Positions 28,636 to 37,838 of a stretch of 64,000 bases of DNA are shown piece by piece (position 1 is the stretch's first letter; each line of letters opens with the position of its first letter). Source of the stretch: Sphaerisporangium perillae (GTDB lineage Bacteria; Actinomycetota; Actinomycetes; Streptosporangiales; Streptosporangiaceae); NCBI RefSeq assembly GCF_023276435.1, contig NZ_JALLPO010000014.1, forward strand, positions 1-64,000. The letters run 5' to 3'. The notes under the pieces were generated by a model, which did not search any database, was not told the origin of the DNA, and saw only the letters and a program-made list of their open reading frames with translations. Position numbers and translations under genes: made by a program.

Positions 28636-29576
28636 GGCTCGGCCGCTCGATGCTCTATCCCGCCGGAGGGGCGGGCATCGTCGGCTTCGTGGCGTGGACG
28701 ATCCTGTCCGAGTGGCCGGAGGGCGACCCGGAGGGGGCGCGCGACGCGGCGACCGTGTGGCGGGCGCTCGCGACGAAGATCGACACCAACACCGTCACGA
28801 CGGACGCCGCCGCCACGGCGGTGTGGACGCATCACCCGAGCCAGGGGTCCGAGGCCTTCCGTGAGTTCTGGAGGGCCGACGGGACCGCCGCGTCGCCGAA
28901 GGGCGTCTCGGCCGTCCCCCCGGCCATGTCGGCCTACTGCCGGAGGATGGCCGAGGCCTGCGAGGGGTACGCGGAGGCCGTCGAGCAGGCGCGGCAGGCC
29001 CTGCGGGTGATGGCCGTGACCAGCTACGCGCAGCTCATGCTCGCAGCCTCCTGGCCGTGGATCGGCGCGCAGGGCGCGGCGCTGACCAAGTGGCTGGTCG
29101 ACCGGCTCTACAAGAAGGTGCAGGCGCAGTTCCTGCTCAAGCTGCTCGAGACCACGATCATGAAGATCGTCGTGGAGAAGCTCGCCGGCTACACGGTCGG
29201 CAGCGCCATCTTCGCCCTCGGGGACGAGGCGATCGCGGTCGGCACCAAGGTGGCCTTCGGCGAGGACCTCGGCTCGTTCGAGGAGAACGCCTCCTCGACG
29301 CTGAAGGACTTCGCCGCCTGCCTGGTCTTCTTCGGCGTGTGGGACCTCACCAAGCTCGGGCCCATGCGCAAGGTCTTCCGCGACAACGACTTGGGGGACT
29401 TCGCCTCCTTCTACGCCGGGTCCAGCGCCTACACCGTGGCCTACAACCTGGAGAACGGGAAGCAGGGCACGGACGTGCTGCCGACGCCGAGCCAGCTCAT
29501 CTCCAAGCTCCTGATCGGCACGTCCCAGCGCGGCAAGGACCCCGGCTACCCGACCACCCCGGCCCCCAAGCCCTAG
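28632..29576 (+). CDS. CpnT-like N-terminal-domain protein of cassette A, no toxin domain
   Basis: A 314-residue protein. A short hydrophobic start (LYPAGGAGIVGFVAWTIL) precedes the motif EWPEGDPEGARDAATVWRAL, the helical opening typical of the CpnT-like N-terminal domain of actinobacterial T7SS polymorphic toxins. After a W-x-x-HPSQGSEAF segment come several helices with membrane-like stretches. The protein ends where toxins would normally continue, at about the length of the shared delivery region. It is a clear paralogue of the protein at 37835. GTGA overlap with its small partner. Function inferred as a T7SS substrate or delivery scaffold. Confidence 0.7.
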   Translation: MRLGRSMLYPAGGAGIVGFVAWTILSEWPEGDPEGARDAATVWRALATKIDTNTVTTDAAATAVWTHHPSQGSEAFREFWRADGTAASPKGVSAVPPAMSAYCRRMAEACEGYAEAVEQARQALRVMAVTSYAQLMLAASWPWIGAQGAALTKWLVDRLYKKVQAQFLLKLLETTIMKIVVEKLAGYTVGSAIFALGDEAIAVGTKVAFGEDLGSFEENASSTLKDFAACLVFFGVWDLTKLGPMRKVFRDNDLGDFASFYAGSSAYTVAYNLENGKQGTDVLPTPSQLISKLLIGTSQRGKDPGYPTTPAPKP

Positions 29577-29583
29577 ACGACGG

Positions 29584-31089
29584 CTACCCGGCCAGGCCGC
29601 GGATCCAGGAGTAGAGGTCCAGGAGTCCGAGGGCCAAGGGGAACAGGGCGACGATGAGGATGAACTCCACGATGTCCCCCGCCCTGCCCCAGAAGGGCGT
29701 CGGACGCCGCTGGGGCAGGAGCAGGCCCATGCCTGCGCCGACGGCCGCTAGCGCGATGAGGCCGGGGACGACGAGGAGGGCGGCGAGCGGGCTCGTCAGG
29801 GACATCGCCACCAGCAAGCCGACGAGTCCGGCCGTACCGGTGCCGAGCAGCCATACGCGCTGGCCGACGCCGAGGAAGACGCGGGCGCGGATCAGCACGG
29901 CCAGCGCCAGCGCCACCTGCATCCCTCTGCCCGTCCAGTCGGAGCCGCCGAGCAGGAGGAGTTCGGCGACCAGCGCGACCAGGGCGACGCCCGCGGCGAG
30001 GCCGGTGGCGAACCGCTCCGCCTCGACGGCACGCTTCTTCACGTCGGGCCCGTCGAGTTCCTGGTTGTCGGCGCGCAGCTCCTCGGCGTTCCGCGGGGCC
30101 GACGGCAGGGGCAGCCGGGCGAGGCGGAAGGAGAGCGTCGGGATCAGCGGCGTGCAGGCCAGGACGACCGCGGCCATCAGCGCCGCCACGCCAGAGGGCG
30201 GCGGGTGCCAGATCATGACGATCGCCGCGCCGGCGGCGCCGGCCATCGAGGCGAGCATGACGCCGAAGAAGTTCGGCAGGCCCTCGGCGACGGCCCAGCC
30301 GGCGACGGTCGCGGCCAGCGCCGTCATGGCGAAGGCGGCGAGGAGGCTGGGGGCGCCGAACGACAGCATGCCCACGTCCTTGGCGGGGGCGAGCAGCCCG
30401 GCCAGGAAGGCGTACGGCAGGGAGGTGTAGCCGATGACCGCGCCGGCGGCGGCGTCGCCGAGGGCGCGGGAGAGCGCCGCGCCGGCCCCGATGAGCATGA
30501 AGGCGAGCACGCCCGACATGATCATGGTGATCGTCCAGGGCGGTCCGGCCGCGGTCAGCGCGAGCGCGCCGGCGATGAGGAACGCCACGGCGATGCCGAG
30601 GCCGGTCGCCCGGGTGTGCCGGGCCTGCCACCGGCCCGACCTCTCCTTGATCCCGGTGGCGATGGTGTCGGCCACGTCGTCGAAGACGGCCTCGGGCAGC
30701 TCGGAGGGGCGCGGCAGCAGGTAGAGGACCTCGCCGTCGCGGATGCCGAGGGCGTTCATGCTGGCGTCCAGGTCCAGGCCCCGCCCGCCGACCCGCTGGA
30801 GCACCCAGCCGGTGGTCGACAGCACGCTCTCGTCGCCGTCCTCGCCGGCGGTGGCCAGCACGTTCGGCAGCACGTGCGCGAGTGGCAGGTCTGCGGGGAT
30901 GGCCAGGTCGATCCTCTTGCGCGGGGTCACGATCGTGACCCTGGTCATCGCTATGGCGGATCCCGGCGTGCGCAGGACGGCCGCCTTGGGCGTCCCGTTC
31001 ATGACATCGAGCGCGGCTCCCGGCGCCCCAGGGCCGGCCGGGCCGCCCGGGCCGCGCATGGGGGGTCCCGCCATCGGGTTCAGCGTCAC
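29584..31089 (-). CDS. eccD: T7SS core component EccD
   Basis: About 501 residues. An N-terminal ubiquitin-like domain (about residues 50-140, TRVTIVTPRKRIDLAIPADLPL to GEVLYLLPR) is followed by about 11 transmembrane helices, the EccD layout. EccD forms the membrane barrel around EccB and EccC. I chose GTG 31089 because a GGAG lies 5-6 bases upstream; ATG 31074 is the alternative, and longer upstream frames overlap the eccC leader. It is divergent from eccC, with about 230 bases between the starts. Confidence 0.92.
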   Translation of the reverse strand: MTLNPMAGPPMRGPGGPAGPGAPGAALDVMNGTPKAAVLRTPGSAIAMTRVTIVTPRKRIDLAIPADLPLAHVLPNVLATAGEDGDESVLSTTGWVLQRVGGRGLDLDASMNALGIRDGEVLYLLPRPSELPEAVFDDVADTIATGIKERSGRWQARHTRATGLGIAVAFLIAGALALTAAGPPWTITMIMSGVLAFMLIGAGAALSRALGDAAAGAVIGYTSLPYAFLAGLLAPAKDVGMLSFGAPSLLAAFAMTALAATVAGWAVAEGLPNFFGVMLASMAGAAGAAIVMIWHPPPSGVAALMAAVVLACTPLIPTLSFRLARLPLPSAPRNAEELRADNQELDGPDVKKRAVEAERFATGLAAGVALVALVAELLLLGGSDWTGRGMQVALALAVLIRARVFLGVGQRVWLLGTGTAGLVGLLVAMSLTSPLAALLVVPGLIALAAVGAGMGLLLPQRRPTPFWGRAGDIVEFILIVALFPLALGLLDLYSWIRGLAG

Positions 31090-31319
31090 AGCGACTCCAT
31101 TGAGATCACGCGAATACCGTAGCGGGATGACATGAAGGACGAGGGTGGACATGTCCATGTTTCTGGGGCGGTCAGCGTTTCTGGGGACTCGGCCGGCTGA
31201 GTGATCGAGGTTCGCTACGGTTAGCGGGTCGGTGCGGAGATCTCTGGAACCGCACCGGTGCGGAGCCCCGTGGACCGCGGGAGGTTCCGGGGGACAGGTC
31301 CTCGCGAATATGGAGCGAC

Positions 31320-34300
31320 GTGGGCATAGTCGTTGTCCGGCGACCCGAACGCCGGCCGCCGCCGGCACCGCCGCGCGGCGAGATCCTGCTGGAGTCGCCA
31401 CCGGAGATCCCCGAGACCATGTCCGGGGGGTTCACGCAGGTGCTGACCTTCCTGCCGATGGTGGCCGGCGGGGCCGCGATGGCCCTGATGTTCACCGGAG
31501 GCGGCGGCGGCAACCCGATCATGTACGTGGCGAGCGGCATGTTCGCCCTGTCCATGGTGGGCATGAGCATGAGCCAGCTCGGCCGGGCCTCCGGCGAGCG
31601 CAAGATGCGGCTCAACGGCCTGCGGCGCGACTACTTCCGCTACCTGTCCCAGACGCGCCAGAAGGTGCGCAGGGCGGTCCGCCAGCAGCGCGAGGCCCTC
31701 AACTGGAACGGCCCCGACCCCGACTCGCTGTGGGCGGTCGCCATGGGGCCGCGCCTGTGGGAACGGCGTCCCCGCGACGGTGACTTCGCCACGGTGCGGG
31801 TCGGAACGGGCACCCAGCGCCTCGCGGTCCAGCTCATCCCGCCGGACGCCAAGCCGGTGGAGGACCTCGACGCCATGTCGGCGGGGGCGCTGCGCCGCTT
31901 CATCCGGGCCCACTCCACCGTGGACGACCTGCCGATCGCGATGGCGCTGCACTCCTTCGCCCGCATCCTGCCCACGGGCGACCCGGCCGCCATCCGCGAC
32001 CTGGTCCGGGCGCTGGTCGGGCAGCTCTCGGTGTTCCACTCCCCGGACGACATGCGGGTGGCCGTGTGCGCCAGCAAGGAGTGGATGGCGCAGTGGGAAT
32101 GGGTCAAGTGGCTGCCGCACGCCCTGCATCCTGAGGAGTTCGACGCCGCGGGTCCGGTGCGGCTCATGACCGACGACCTGCGCGACCTCGACCGGCTGCT
32201 GGGCGGCGAGCTCAAGGACCGCGGCCGGTTTAGGCAGGGCGCCTCGATGGAGTCGCTGCCGTACCACGTGGTGATCGTGGACGGCGGCCACATCCCGCAC
32301 GACTCCCAGCTCGGCGCGGACGCCATCCAGGGCGTCACCGTCATCGACCTGAGCGGCTCGACCGCGTTCACCGAGGAGGGGATCACGCTCCGGCTGGAGG
32401 TGCTCCCCGACCGGTTCAACCGCGTGCAGGTCGACCACGCCGGCAAGGAGATCGTCACCGGGCTCGGCCGCCCCGACCGGCTGTCCTTCCTCCAGGCGGA
32501 CGGCCTGGCCCGCCAGCTCGCGCCGCTGCGCGCCTCCACGGCCAAGAGCGGCGACAGCCAGGACGTCCTGTCCACCAACATGACGCTCACCGACCTGCTC
32601 GGGGTGCCCGACGCCCGCCATCTGGACGTCCCGGGGCTGTGGCGTCCGCGCGCGCCGCGTAACCGCTTCCGCGTGCCGATCGGCCTGGGCGCCGACGGGC
32701 GCATGGTCGAGCTGGACATCAAGGAGTCCGCCCAGGGCGGCATGGGGCCGCACGGCCTGATCATCGGCGCGACCGGCTCCGGCAAGAGCGAGCTGGTGCG
32801 CACCCTGGTGCTCGGGCTCGCGGCCACCCACTCCTCGGAGATCCTCAACTTCGTCCTGGTCGACTTCAAGGGCGGCGCGACGTTCCTCGGCATGGAGTCG
32901 CTGCCGCACGTCTCCGCGGTGATCACCAACCTGGAGGACGAGCTCCCGCTGGTCGACCGCATGTACGACGCACTGCACGGCGAGATGGTGCGGCGCCAGG
33001 AGCTGCTGCGTGCCTCGGGCAACTACGCCTCGCTGCGCGACTACGAGCGGGCCAGGGAGCAGGGCGCCGACCTGCGGCCGCTGCCGACGCTGTTCGTCGT
33101 GCTGGACGAGTTCAGCGAGCTGCTGTCGGCCAAGCCCGAGTTCATCGACCTGTTCGTGATGATCGGCCGGCTGGGCCGGTCTCTTGGAGTGCACCTGCTG
33201 CTCGCGTCCCAGCGGCTGGAGGAGGGCCGGCTGCGCGGCCTGGACACCCACCTGTCGTACCGGATCGGCCTGCGGACGTTCTCGGCCATGGAGAGCCGGG
33301 TCGTGCTGGGCGTCGCCGACGCCTACGAGCTGCCCTCGGCCCCGGGCAACGGTTACCTGAAGTTCGACACCAGCGGGATGACCAGGTTCAAGGCCGCCTA
33401 CGTCTCAGGCCCGTACGCGGTGGAGGCCCGCCAGGAACGTCGCGCCTCCACCGACCAGCGGCAGGTCGTCTTGTACAGCCCGGCCTACGTGCCGCTGCCC
33501 GCCCCTCCGCCGGAGCCCGACCCCCGGCCGGAGCCCACGGTGGTCGGCAGGGACAGCCTGCTCGACATCATGGTGCGCCAGTTCGAGGGGTACGGGCCGC
33601 CCGCGCACCGCATCTGGCTGCCGCCGCTGGCCGAGCCGCTGACGCTGAGCCACCTGCTTCCGCCGCTGAGCATCACGCCCGAGCACGGCCTGACCACCGC
33701 CGGGTGGGCCGGGCGCGGCAAGCTGCGCGCCGTGCTCGGCATCGTGGACCGTCCGTTCGAGCAGCGGCGCGACCCGCTCGGGGTCGACCTTTCCGGCGCG
33801 GCCGGCCACCTGGCCGTCGTCGGGTCGCCGCAGAGCGGCAAGAGCACGATCCTGCGGACGCTGATCGCCGGGCTCGCGCTCACCCACACCCCGCGTGAGG
33901 TGCAGTTCTACTGCCTGGACTTCGGCGGCGGCACGCTGGCCTCGCTGGAGGGACTGCCGCACGTGGGCGGCGTGGCCAACCGGCTCGACAGCGACCGGGT
34001 GCGCCGCACCGTCGCCGAGGTGACCGCCCTGCTGCAGGAGCGGGAACGCGAGTTCGCCGAGCGCGGCATCGACTCGATCGCGACCTACCGGCGCCAGATC
34101 GCCGAGGGCCAGATCACCGGCAACCGGTACGGGGACGTCTTCCTCGTCGTGGACGGCTGGCTCACGGTGCGGCAGGAGTTCGACTCGCTGGAGCCCACCA
34201 TCACCGACCTGGCCGCCCGGGGGTTGGGGTACGGCATCCACATCGTGGCCGCGACCAACAAGTGGTCGGAGTTCCGGCCCGGCATCCGCGACCTGTTCGG

Positions 34301-35300
34301 CTCCCGGCTGGAGCTGCGCCTGGGTGACGCCTACGAGTCGGAGGTCAACCGCAAGACGGCGATGGGCGTGCCGGAGGGCGTGCCCGGCCGTGGCCTGACC
34401 CGCGAGGGACTGCACTTCCTCAGCGCCCTGCCCCGCATCGACGGCGTCCGGACCGCCGATGACCTCACGGTGGGCGTCCGGGCCCTGGTCGACAGCGTCA
34501 GGGAGGCATGGCACGGCCAGCCGGCCCCGCGGGTGCGGCTGCTGCCGGCCGTGCTGCCGGTGGACGCCCTGCCCGCCGTGGAGGAGTCCGGGTCGCGCAT
34601 TCCCATCGGCATCGACGAGGCCACGCTGTCGCCGGTCTGGGCGGAGTTCGACAGCGACCCGCACCTCACGGTCATCGGCGACACCGAGAGCGGCAAGTCC
34701 AACCTGCTGCGGCTGGTCGCCGAGGGGATCGTCGCGCGGCACGCCCCCTCCGAGGCGCGGCTCATCGTCATCGACTACCGCCGCTCGCTGCTGGACGCCG
34801 CCTACACCGAGCACCGCATCGGGTACGCGGCCTCCAGCACCGCGGCGGCCGAGATGGTCGCCGAGGCCAGGGAGGCGCTGGTCAAGCGGCTCCCGCCGGC
34901 CGATCTCACCCCCGACCAACTGCGGGCGCGCAACTGGTGGAAGGGCGCCGACCTGTATTTCATCGTCGACGACTACGACCTGGTGGCGACCGGCAACAAC
35001 CCCCTGGCCGCGCTGCTGGACCTGCTGCCGCAGGCCCGGGACATCGGCGTGCACCTGGTGCTGTCCCGCGCGATGGGCGGGGCGGGACGCGCGATGTTCG
35101 ACCCGGTCATGCAGCGGCTGAAGGACATGGCCAGCCCGGCCGTCATCCTGTCGGGCGATCGGGACGAGGGCATGCTGTTCGGCGTGCGGCCGCACCCGCT
35201 GCCGCCGGGCCGGGCGTACTACGTCGACCGGCGGTTCGGCTCCCGCCTCATCCAGACCGCGTTCCTCCCCCCGTCCGAGCCGGCGACCCCGGAGGGCTGA
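31320..35300 (+). CDS. eccC: T7SS motor ATPase EccC (fused EccCa-EccCb)
   Basis: A 1,326-residue motor. Two transmembrane helices (about 41-83) precede a long linker domain and three FtsK/SpoIIIE ATPase domains: Walker A GATGSGKSE near 483, GSPQSGKST near 837 and GDTESGKSN near 1120. Walker B is canonical in the first (LFVVLDEFSELL, near 591) and diverged in the second (VFLVVDGW) and third (LYFIVDDYDL), as seen in other EccC proteins, where the C-terminal domains mainly bind substrate. It powers export of WXG100 and PPE-like substrates. GTG 31320 has GGAG 5 bases upstream. NlpC/P60 and transglycosylase genes follow. Confidence 0.96.
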   Translation: MGIVVVRRPERRPPPAPPRGEILLESPPEIPETMSGGFTQVLTFLPMVAGGAAMALMFTGGGGGNPIMYVASGMFALSMVGMSMSQLGRASGERKMRLNGLRRDYFRYLSQTRQKVRRAVRQQREALNWNGPDPDSLWAVAMGPRLWERRPRDGDFATVRVGTGTQRLAVQLIPPDAKPVEDLDAMSAGALRRFIRAHSTVDDLPIAMALHSFARILPTGDPAAIRDLVRALVGQLSVFHSPDDMRVAVCASKEWMAQWEWVKWLPHALHPEEFDAAGPVRLMTDDLRDLDRLLGGELKDRGRFRQGASMESLPYHVVIVDGGHIPHDSQLGADAIQGVTVIDLSGSTAFTEEGITLRLEVLPDRFNRVQVDHAGKEIVTGLGRPDRLSFLQADGLARQLAPLRASTAKSGDSQDVLSTNMTLTDLLGVPDARHLDVPGLWRPRAPRNRFRVPIGLGADGRMVELDIKESAQGGMGPHGLIIGATGSGKSELVRTLVLGLAATHSSEILNFVLVDFKGGATFLGMESLPHVSAVITNLEDELPLVDRMYDALHGEMVRRQELLRASGNYASLRDYERAREQGADLRPLPTLFVVLDEFSELLSAKPEFIDLFVMIGRLGRSLGVHLLLASQRLEEGRLRGLDTHLSYRIGLRTFSAMESRVVLGVADAYELPSAPGNGYLKFDTSGMTRFKAAYVSGPYAVEARQERRASTDQRQVVLYSPAYVPLPAPPPEPDPRPEPTVVGRDSLLDIMVRQFEGYGPPAHRIWLPPLAEPLTLSHLLPPLSITPEHGLTTAGWAGRGKLRAVLGIVDRPFEQRRDPLGVDLSGAAGHLAVVGSPQSGKSTILRTLIAGLALTHTPREVQFYCLDFGGGTLASLEGLPHVGGVANRLDSDRVRRTVAEVTALLQEREREFAERGIDSIATYRRQIAEGQITGNRYGDVFLVVDGWLTVRQEFDSLEPTITDLAARGLGYGIHIVAATNKWSEFRPGIRDLFGSRLELRLGDAYESEVNRKTAMGVPEGVPGRGLTREGLHFLSALPRIDGVRTADDLTVGVRALVDSVREAWHGQPAPRVRLLPAVLPVDALPAVEESGSRIPIGIDEATLSPVWAEFDSDPHLTVIGDTESGKSNLLRLVAEGIVARHAPSEARLIVIDYRRSLLDAAYTEHRIGYAASSTAAAEMVAEAREALVKRLPPADLTPDQLRARNWWKGADLYFIVDDYDLVATGNNPLAALLDLLPQARDIGVHLVLSRAMGGAGRAMFDPVMQRLKDMASPAVILSGDRDEGMLFGVRPHPLPPGRAYYVDRRFGSRLIQTAFLPPSEPATPEG

Positions 35301-35442
35301 GCATTTTCCTCGCCTGTTCCGAGCCCGTGATCAGGCCAGCCCGATATGATCGCTTTCTGGTGGTTCTGGGCGGACGGTGGGACGGGCGCCTGAACGAGGC
35401 CGCACGAATGGACCTGGCCGACGGCGGAGGGAGCCGGCCCCG

Positions 35443-36180
35443 GTGACTCTGGATTTGAACACCGACGCGCTCGCCAAGCTCCGCGAAGCGGTGAACAAGC
35501 AGGCGGGACGGCTCGCGTCCCTCGGCGACGACTTCCCCGCCAAGGACGGCGCGAGCTCCAAGATGTTCGGCACGCTGGCCGGCGCGGGGGAGCTGGCCAC
35601 CGAGATCGGCACGGTGGAGGAGCACGTCGCCGACGAGGTCGGCACGGTGAAGAGCCGCCTCGACGGGGTGGAGCGCGCCCTGGACCTCGTCGAGCGCAAC
35701 GTCAAGAAGGCCGAGCACGCCACCACCGAGAGCGTCCCCTCCGTGCCGACCTCGACGGCCGGGGGCGACGGCGGATGGTCGGGTTCGGGCGGCGGCGGGC
35801 AGGCCATCCCGTTCACCGTGACGGGCCACGGCACCGGCGCCGACATCGTGGCCGCCGCCAGGAGCCACCTCGGCGCCCCCTACGTCTGGGGCGCGGACGG
35901 GCCGAACGCCTTCGACTGCAGCGGCCTGGTCCACGTCGCCCTGAACGAGGCCGGCATCGAGATCGGCGACGCCACCGCCGCGGGCTACCAGGCGAGCGGG
36001 CATCTGATCACGGGCCCGCCGCAGCCGGGTGACATCGTGTTCTTCGGCGACCCGCCGAGCCACTGCGGCATCTACATCGGCGACGGAAAGATGATCAACG
36101 CGCCGCACACGGGCGACGTGGTCAAGGTCCAGGACGTCGCCGGAGGCAAGTCGCCCATCACCTTCCGGCGCTTCTCGTGA
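35443..36180 (+). CDS. NlpC/P60 peptidoglycan endopeptidase with WXG-like N-terminus
   Basis: A 245-residue protein. The N-terminal about 95 residues are helical (DLNTDALAKLREAVNKQ to RALDLVERNVKKAEHA), a Gly/Ser linker follows, and residues about 130-245 form an NlpC/P60 domain: catalytic Cys in FDCSGLVHVALNEAG, His in SHCGIYIGDGKMINAP and a second His in APHTGDVV. No Sec signal peptide is visible, so export through the T7SS by the helical N-terminus is likely. It would cut stem peptides to open the wall near the secretion apparatus (inference). GTG 35443 has GAGGGAG about 9 bases upstream. Confidence 0.85.
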   Translation: MTLDLNTDALAKLREAVNKQAGRLASLGDDFPAKDGASSKMFGTLAGAGELATEIGTVEEHVADEVGTVKSRLDGVERALDLVERNVKKAEHATTESVPSVPTSTAGGDGGWSGSGGGGQAIPFTVTGHGTGADIVAAARSHLGAPYVWGADGPNAFDCSGLVHVALNEAGIEIGDATAAGYQASGHLITGPPQPGDIVFFGDPPSHCGIYIGDGKMINAPHTGDVVKVQDVAGGKSPITFRRFS

Positions 36181-36208
36181 GCCGCCGGAGGACGGGAGCG
36201 GTGATCCG

Positions 36209-37315
36209 TTGAGCGACATCGACGCCGTGGCGGCGCTGCCGGGTGGCGGCGCGCTGGCCGCGCTGGCGCGCAAGGTCGAAGGCGACCCGCAGGCCATCCG
36301 CGACATCGCCAAGCGCTGGCGTACGGCCGGCGCCGGCATCGCCGAGCGGGTCGACGCCCTCGATGTCTCCCTGTCGAGGGTCGACGCCGCGTGGAAGGGC
36401 GACTCGGCCGATGCCTTCGTGGCGTACATGGGGCGGTACGGCGGCGCGAGCGACGCCCTGCACACCGCGCTGACCAACTGCGCCGACTGCCTCGACAACG
36501 CCGCCGACGCCGTGGAGACGGCGAAGAACAACGTCAAAAACGAGTGCGCCGGCCTGCTGGAGTGGGCGAGGGAGCTGCGCCGGATCAATCCGGACGCCAC
36601 GGAGGAGGAACTCGACGAGGCCATCACCACCGAGGCCGGCACCCGCGCCGGGCTGGCCCAGAGGTACGTCGACACGGCGGAGGGCATCCTGTCCACGGCG
36701 AAGAGCGACATCGTCAAGCATCTCGGCGAGGCCACGCCCGAGTTCGCGGACATCCCGCCGGCCGGCGAGAACTCGGCGTTCGTCGAGAAGAGCACCGACG
36801 GCAAAGAGTGGGTCCCGACGTCGAAGAGCGAGTACGACGCGTACTTCAACCGGGGCACCTACAGCGACGCCGCGCAGGCGAGCTCCGGCGGCCAGGGGTG
36901 GTTCGGCGGGTACGGCCCCAGTGGCGCGCCGCCGCCCGGCGGCGGTCCCGCGCCCAAGGGGCAGGTCGCGGGGTGGATCCAGCAGGCGATCGAGATCCTC
37001 AAGGCCCAGGGCTATCCCGTCGAGAAGATGAACGTCAACGACATCTGGATGATCATCCAGCACGAGTCGGGCGGGAACCCGCAGGCGATCAACACCTGGG
37101 ACTCCAACGCGGCGGCGGGGCATCCGTCCAAGGGACTCATGCAGACCATCGACCCCACGTTCGACCGCTGGTCGCTCCCCGGGCACCGGAACATCTACGA
37201 CCCGGTGGACAACATCATCGCCGGCGTGCGGTACGCCATCGAGCGCTATGGGTCCGTCTCGAACGTCCCGGGCGTGATCGGCACCAAGGACGGCACCGGC
37301 TACCGGGGCTACTGA
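36209..37315 (+). CDS. WXG100-lytic transglycosylase fusion protein
   Basis: A 368-residue protein. An N-terminal WXG100-like domain (residues about 10-115, turn DAAWKGDSADAF) leads through a helical linker and a Gly/Pro spacer (about 230-255) to a C-terminal SLT/transglycosylase domain with IIQHESGGNPQAIN, SKGLMQTIDPTF and an Asn-Ile-x-AGVRY motif; the catalytic Glu is in HESGG. It probably leaves the cell by the T7SS and cuts glycan strands. The TTG start at 36209 has GGGAGC upstream; a GTG at 36201 is out of frame. With the NlpC/P60 gene it forms a wall-opening pair behind eccC. Confidence 0.82.
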   Translation: MSDIDAVAALPGGGALAALARKVEGDPQAIRDIAKRWRTAGAGIAERVDALDVSLSRVDAAWKGDSADAFVAYMGRYGGASDALHTALTNCADCLDNAADAVETAKNNVKNECAGLLEWARELRRINPDATEEELDEAITTEAGTRAGLAQRYVDTAEGILSTAKSDIVKHLGEATPEFADIPPAGENSAFVEKSTDGKEWVPTSKSEYDAYFNRGTYSDAAQASSGGQGWFGGYGPSGAPPPGGGPAPKGQVAGWIQQAIEILKAQGYPVEKMNVNDIWMIIQHESGGNPQAINTWDSNAAAGHPSKGLMQTIDPTFDRWSLPGHRNIYDPVDNIIAGVRYAIERYGSVSNVPGVIGTKDGTGYRGY

Positions 37316-37433
37316 GGCCGCTGCCCTAACATCACGTATCTTCCGGAAGAAGTCTTCCCGAAAATCTGGCGTAAACCGGATTTCCTATCATGTGTAGGGT
37401 TCGGTCGACCAGGCGATACGGGAGGGCCCAGGT

Positions 37434-37838
37434 TTGGCACGACAAGAGCGATCACCTTGGGCCGGGAACGTCACGGACGTGGTGCCCATCGTCCTGAAGA
37501 GGCGCGAGGACGACTTCCTGCACCAGCACGAGGTCCTCACCGGCGTGCTGAAGGACACGGTGGCGACCCTGGAGGGGCTGGGCCCCTTCTGGGGCGACGA
37601 CGAGCACGGCCGCACCTTCTACGAGGGCACCGCGGGCAGGAAGGGCTTCCACGCGGCCATGCGGGAGATCGTTCAGCACGTCGGGAACATCACGACCGCG
37701 TACCAGCGCATCGGAGAGAACGTGGCGCAGGCCGGGGCGAACCTCGAGACGGCCGAATGGGCCGGAGTGGCGCTGCTCGCGCAGGTCGTCTACGAAGGCG
37801 GCCTCGCCGTCCCCACCACCAAGGCCGAGGTCAGGTGA
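37434..37838 (+). CDS. Small WXG100-like protein of cassette B
   Basis: A 134-residue helical hairpin with the turn FWGDDEHGRTFYEG and a second helix ITTAYQRIGENVAQAGANLETAEW. It is a clear paralogue of the C-terminal half of the protein at 28033 but lacks the Pro-rich extension. The TTG start (LARQERSPWAGN) has GGAGGG about 8 bases upstream. The stop overlaps the next gene's GTG. Confidence 0.78.
   Translation: MARQERSPWAGNVTDVVPIVLKRREDDFLHQHEVLTGVLKDTVATLEGLGPFWGDDEHGRTFYEGTAGRKGFHAAMREIVQHVGNITTAYQRIGENVAQAGANLETAEWAGVALLAQVVYEGGLAVPTTKAEVR

Noticed and set aside
31221-33251. 676-codon minus-strand frame across eccC
   Set aside because: Antisense shadow of eccC; the eccC frame has full FtsK/SpoIIIE motifs.
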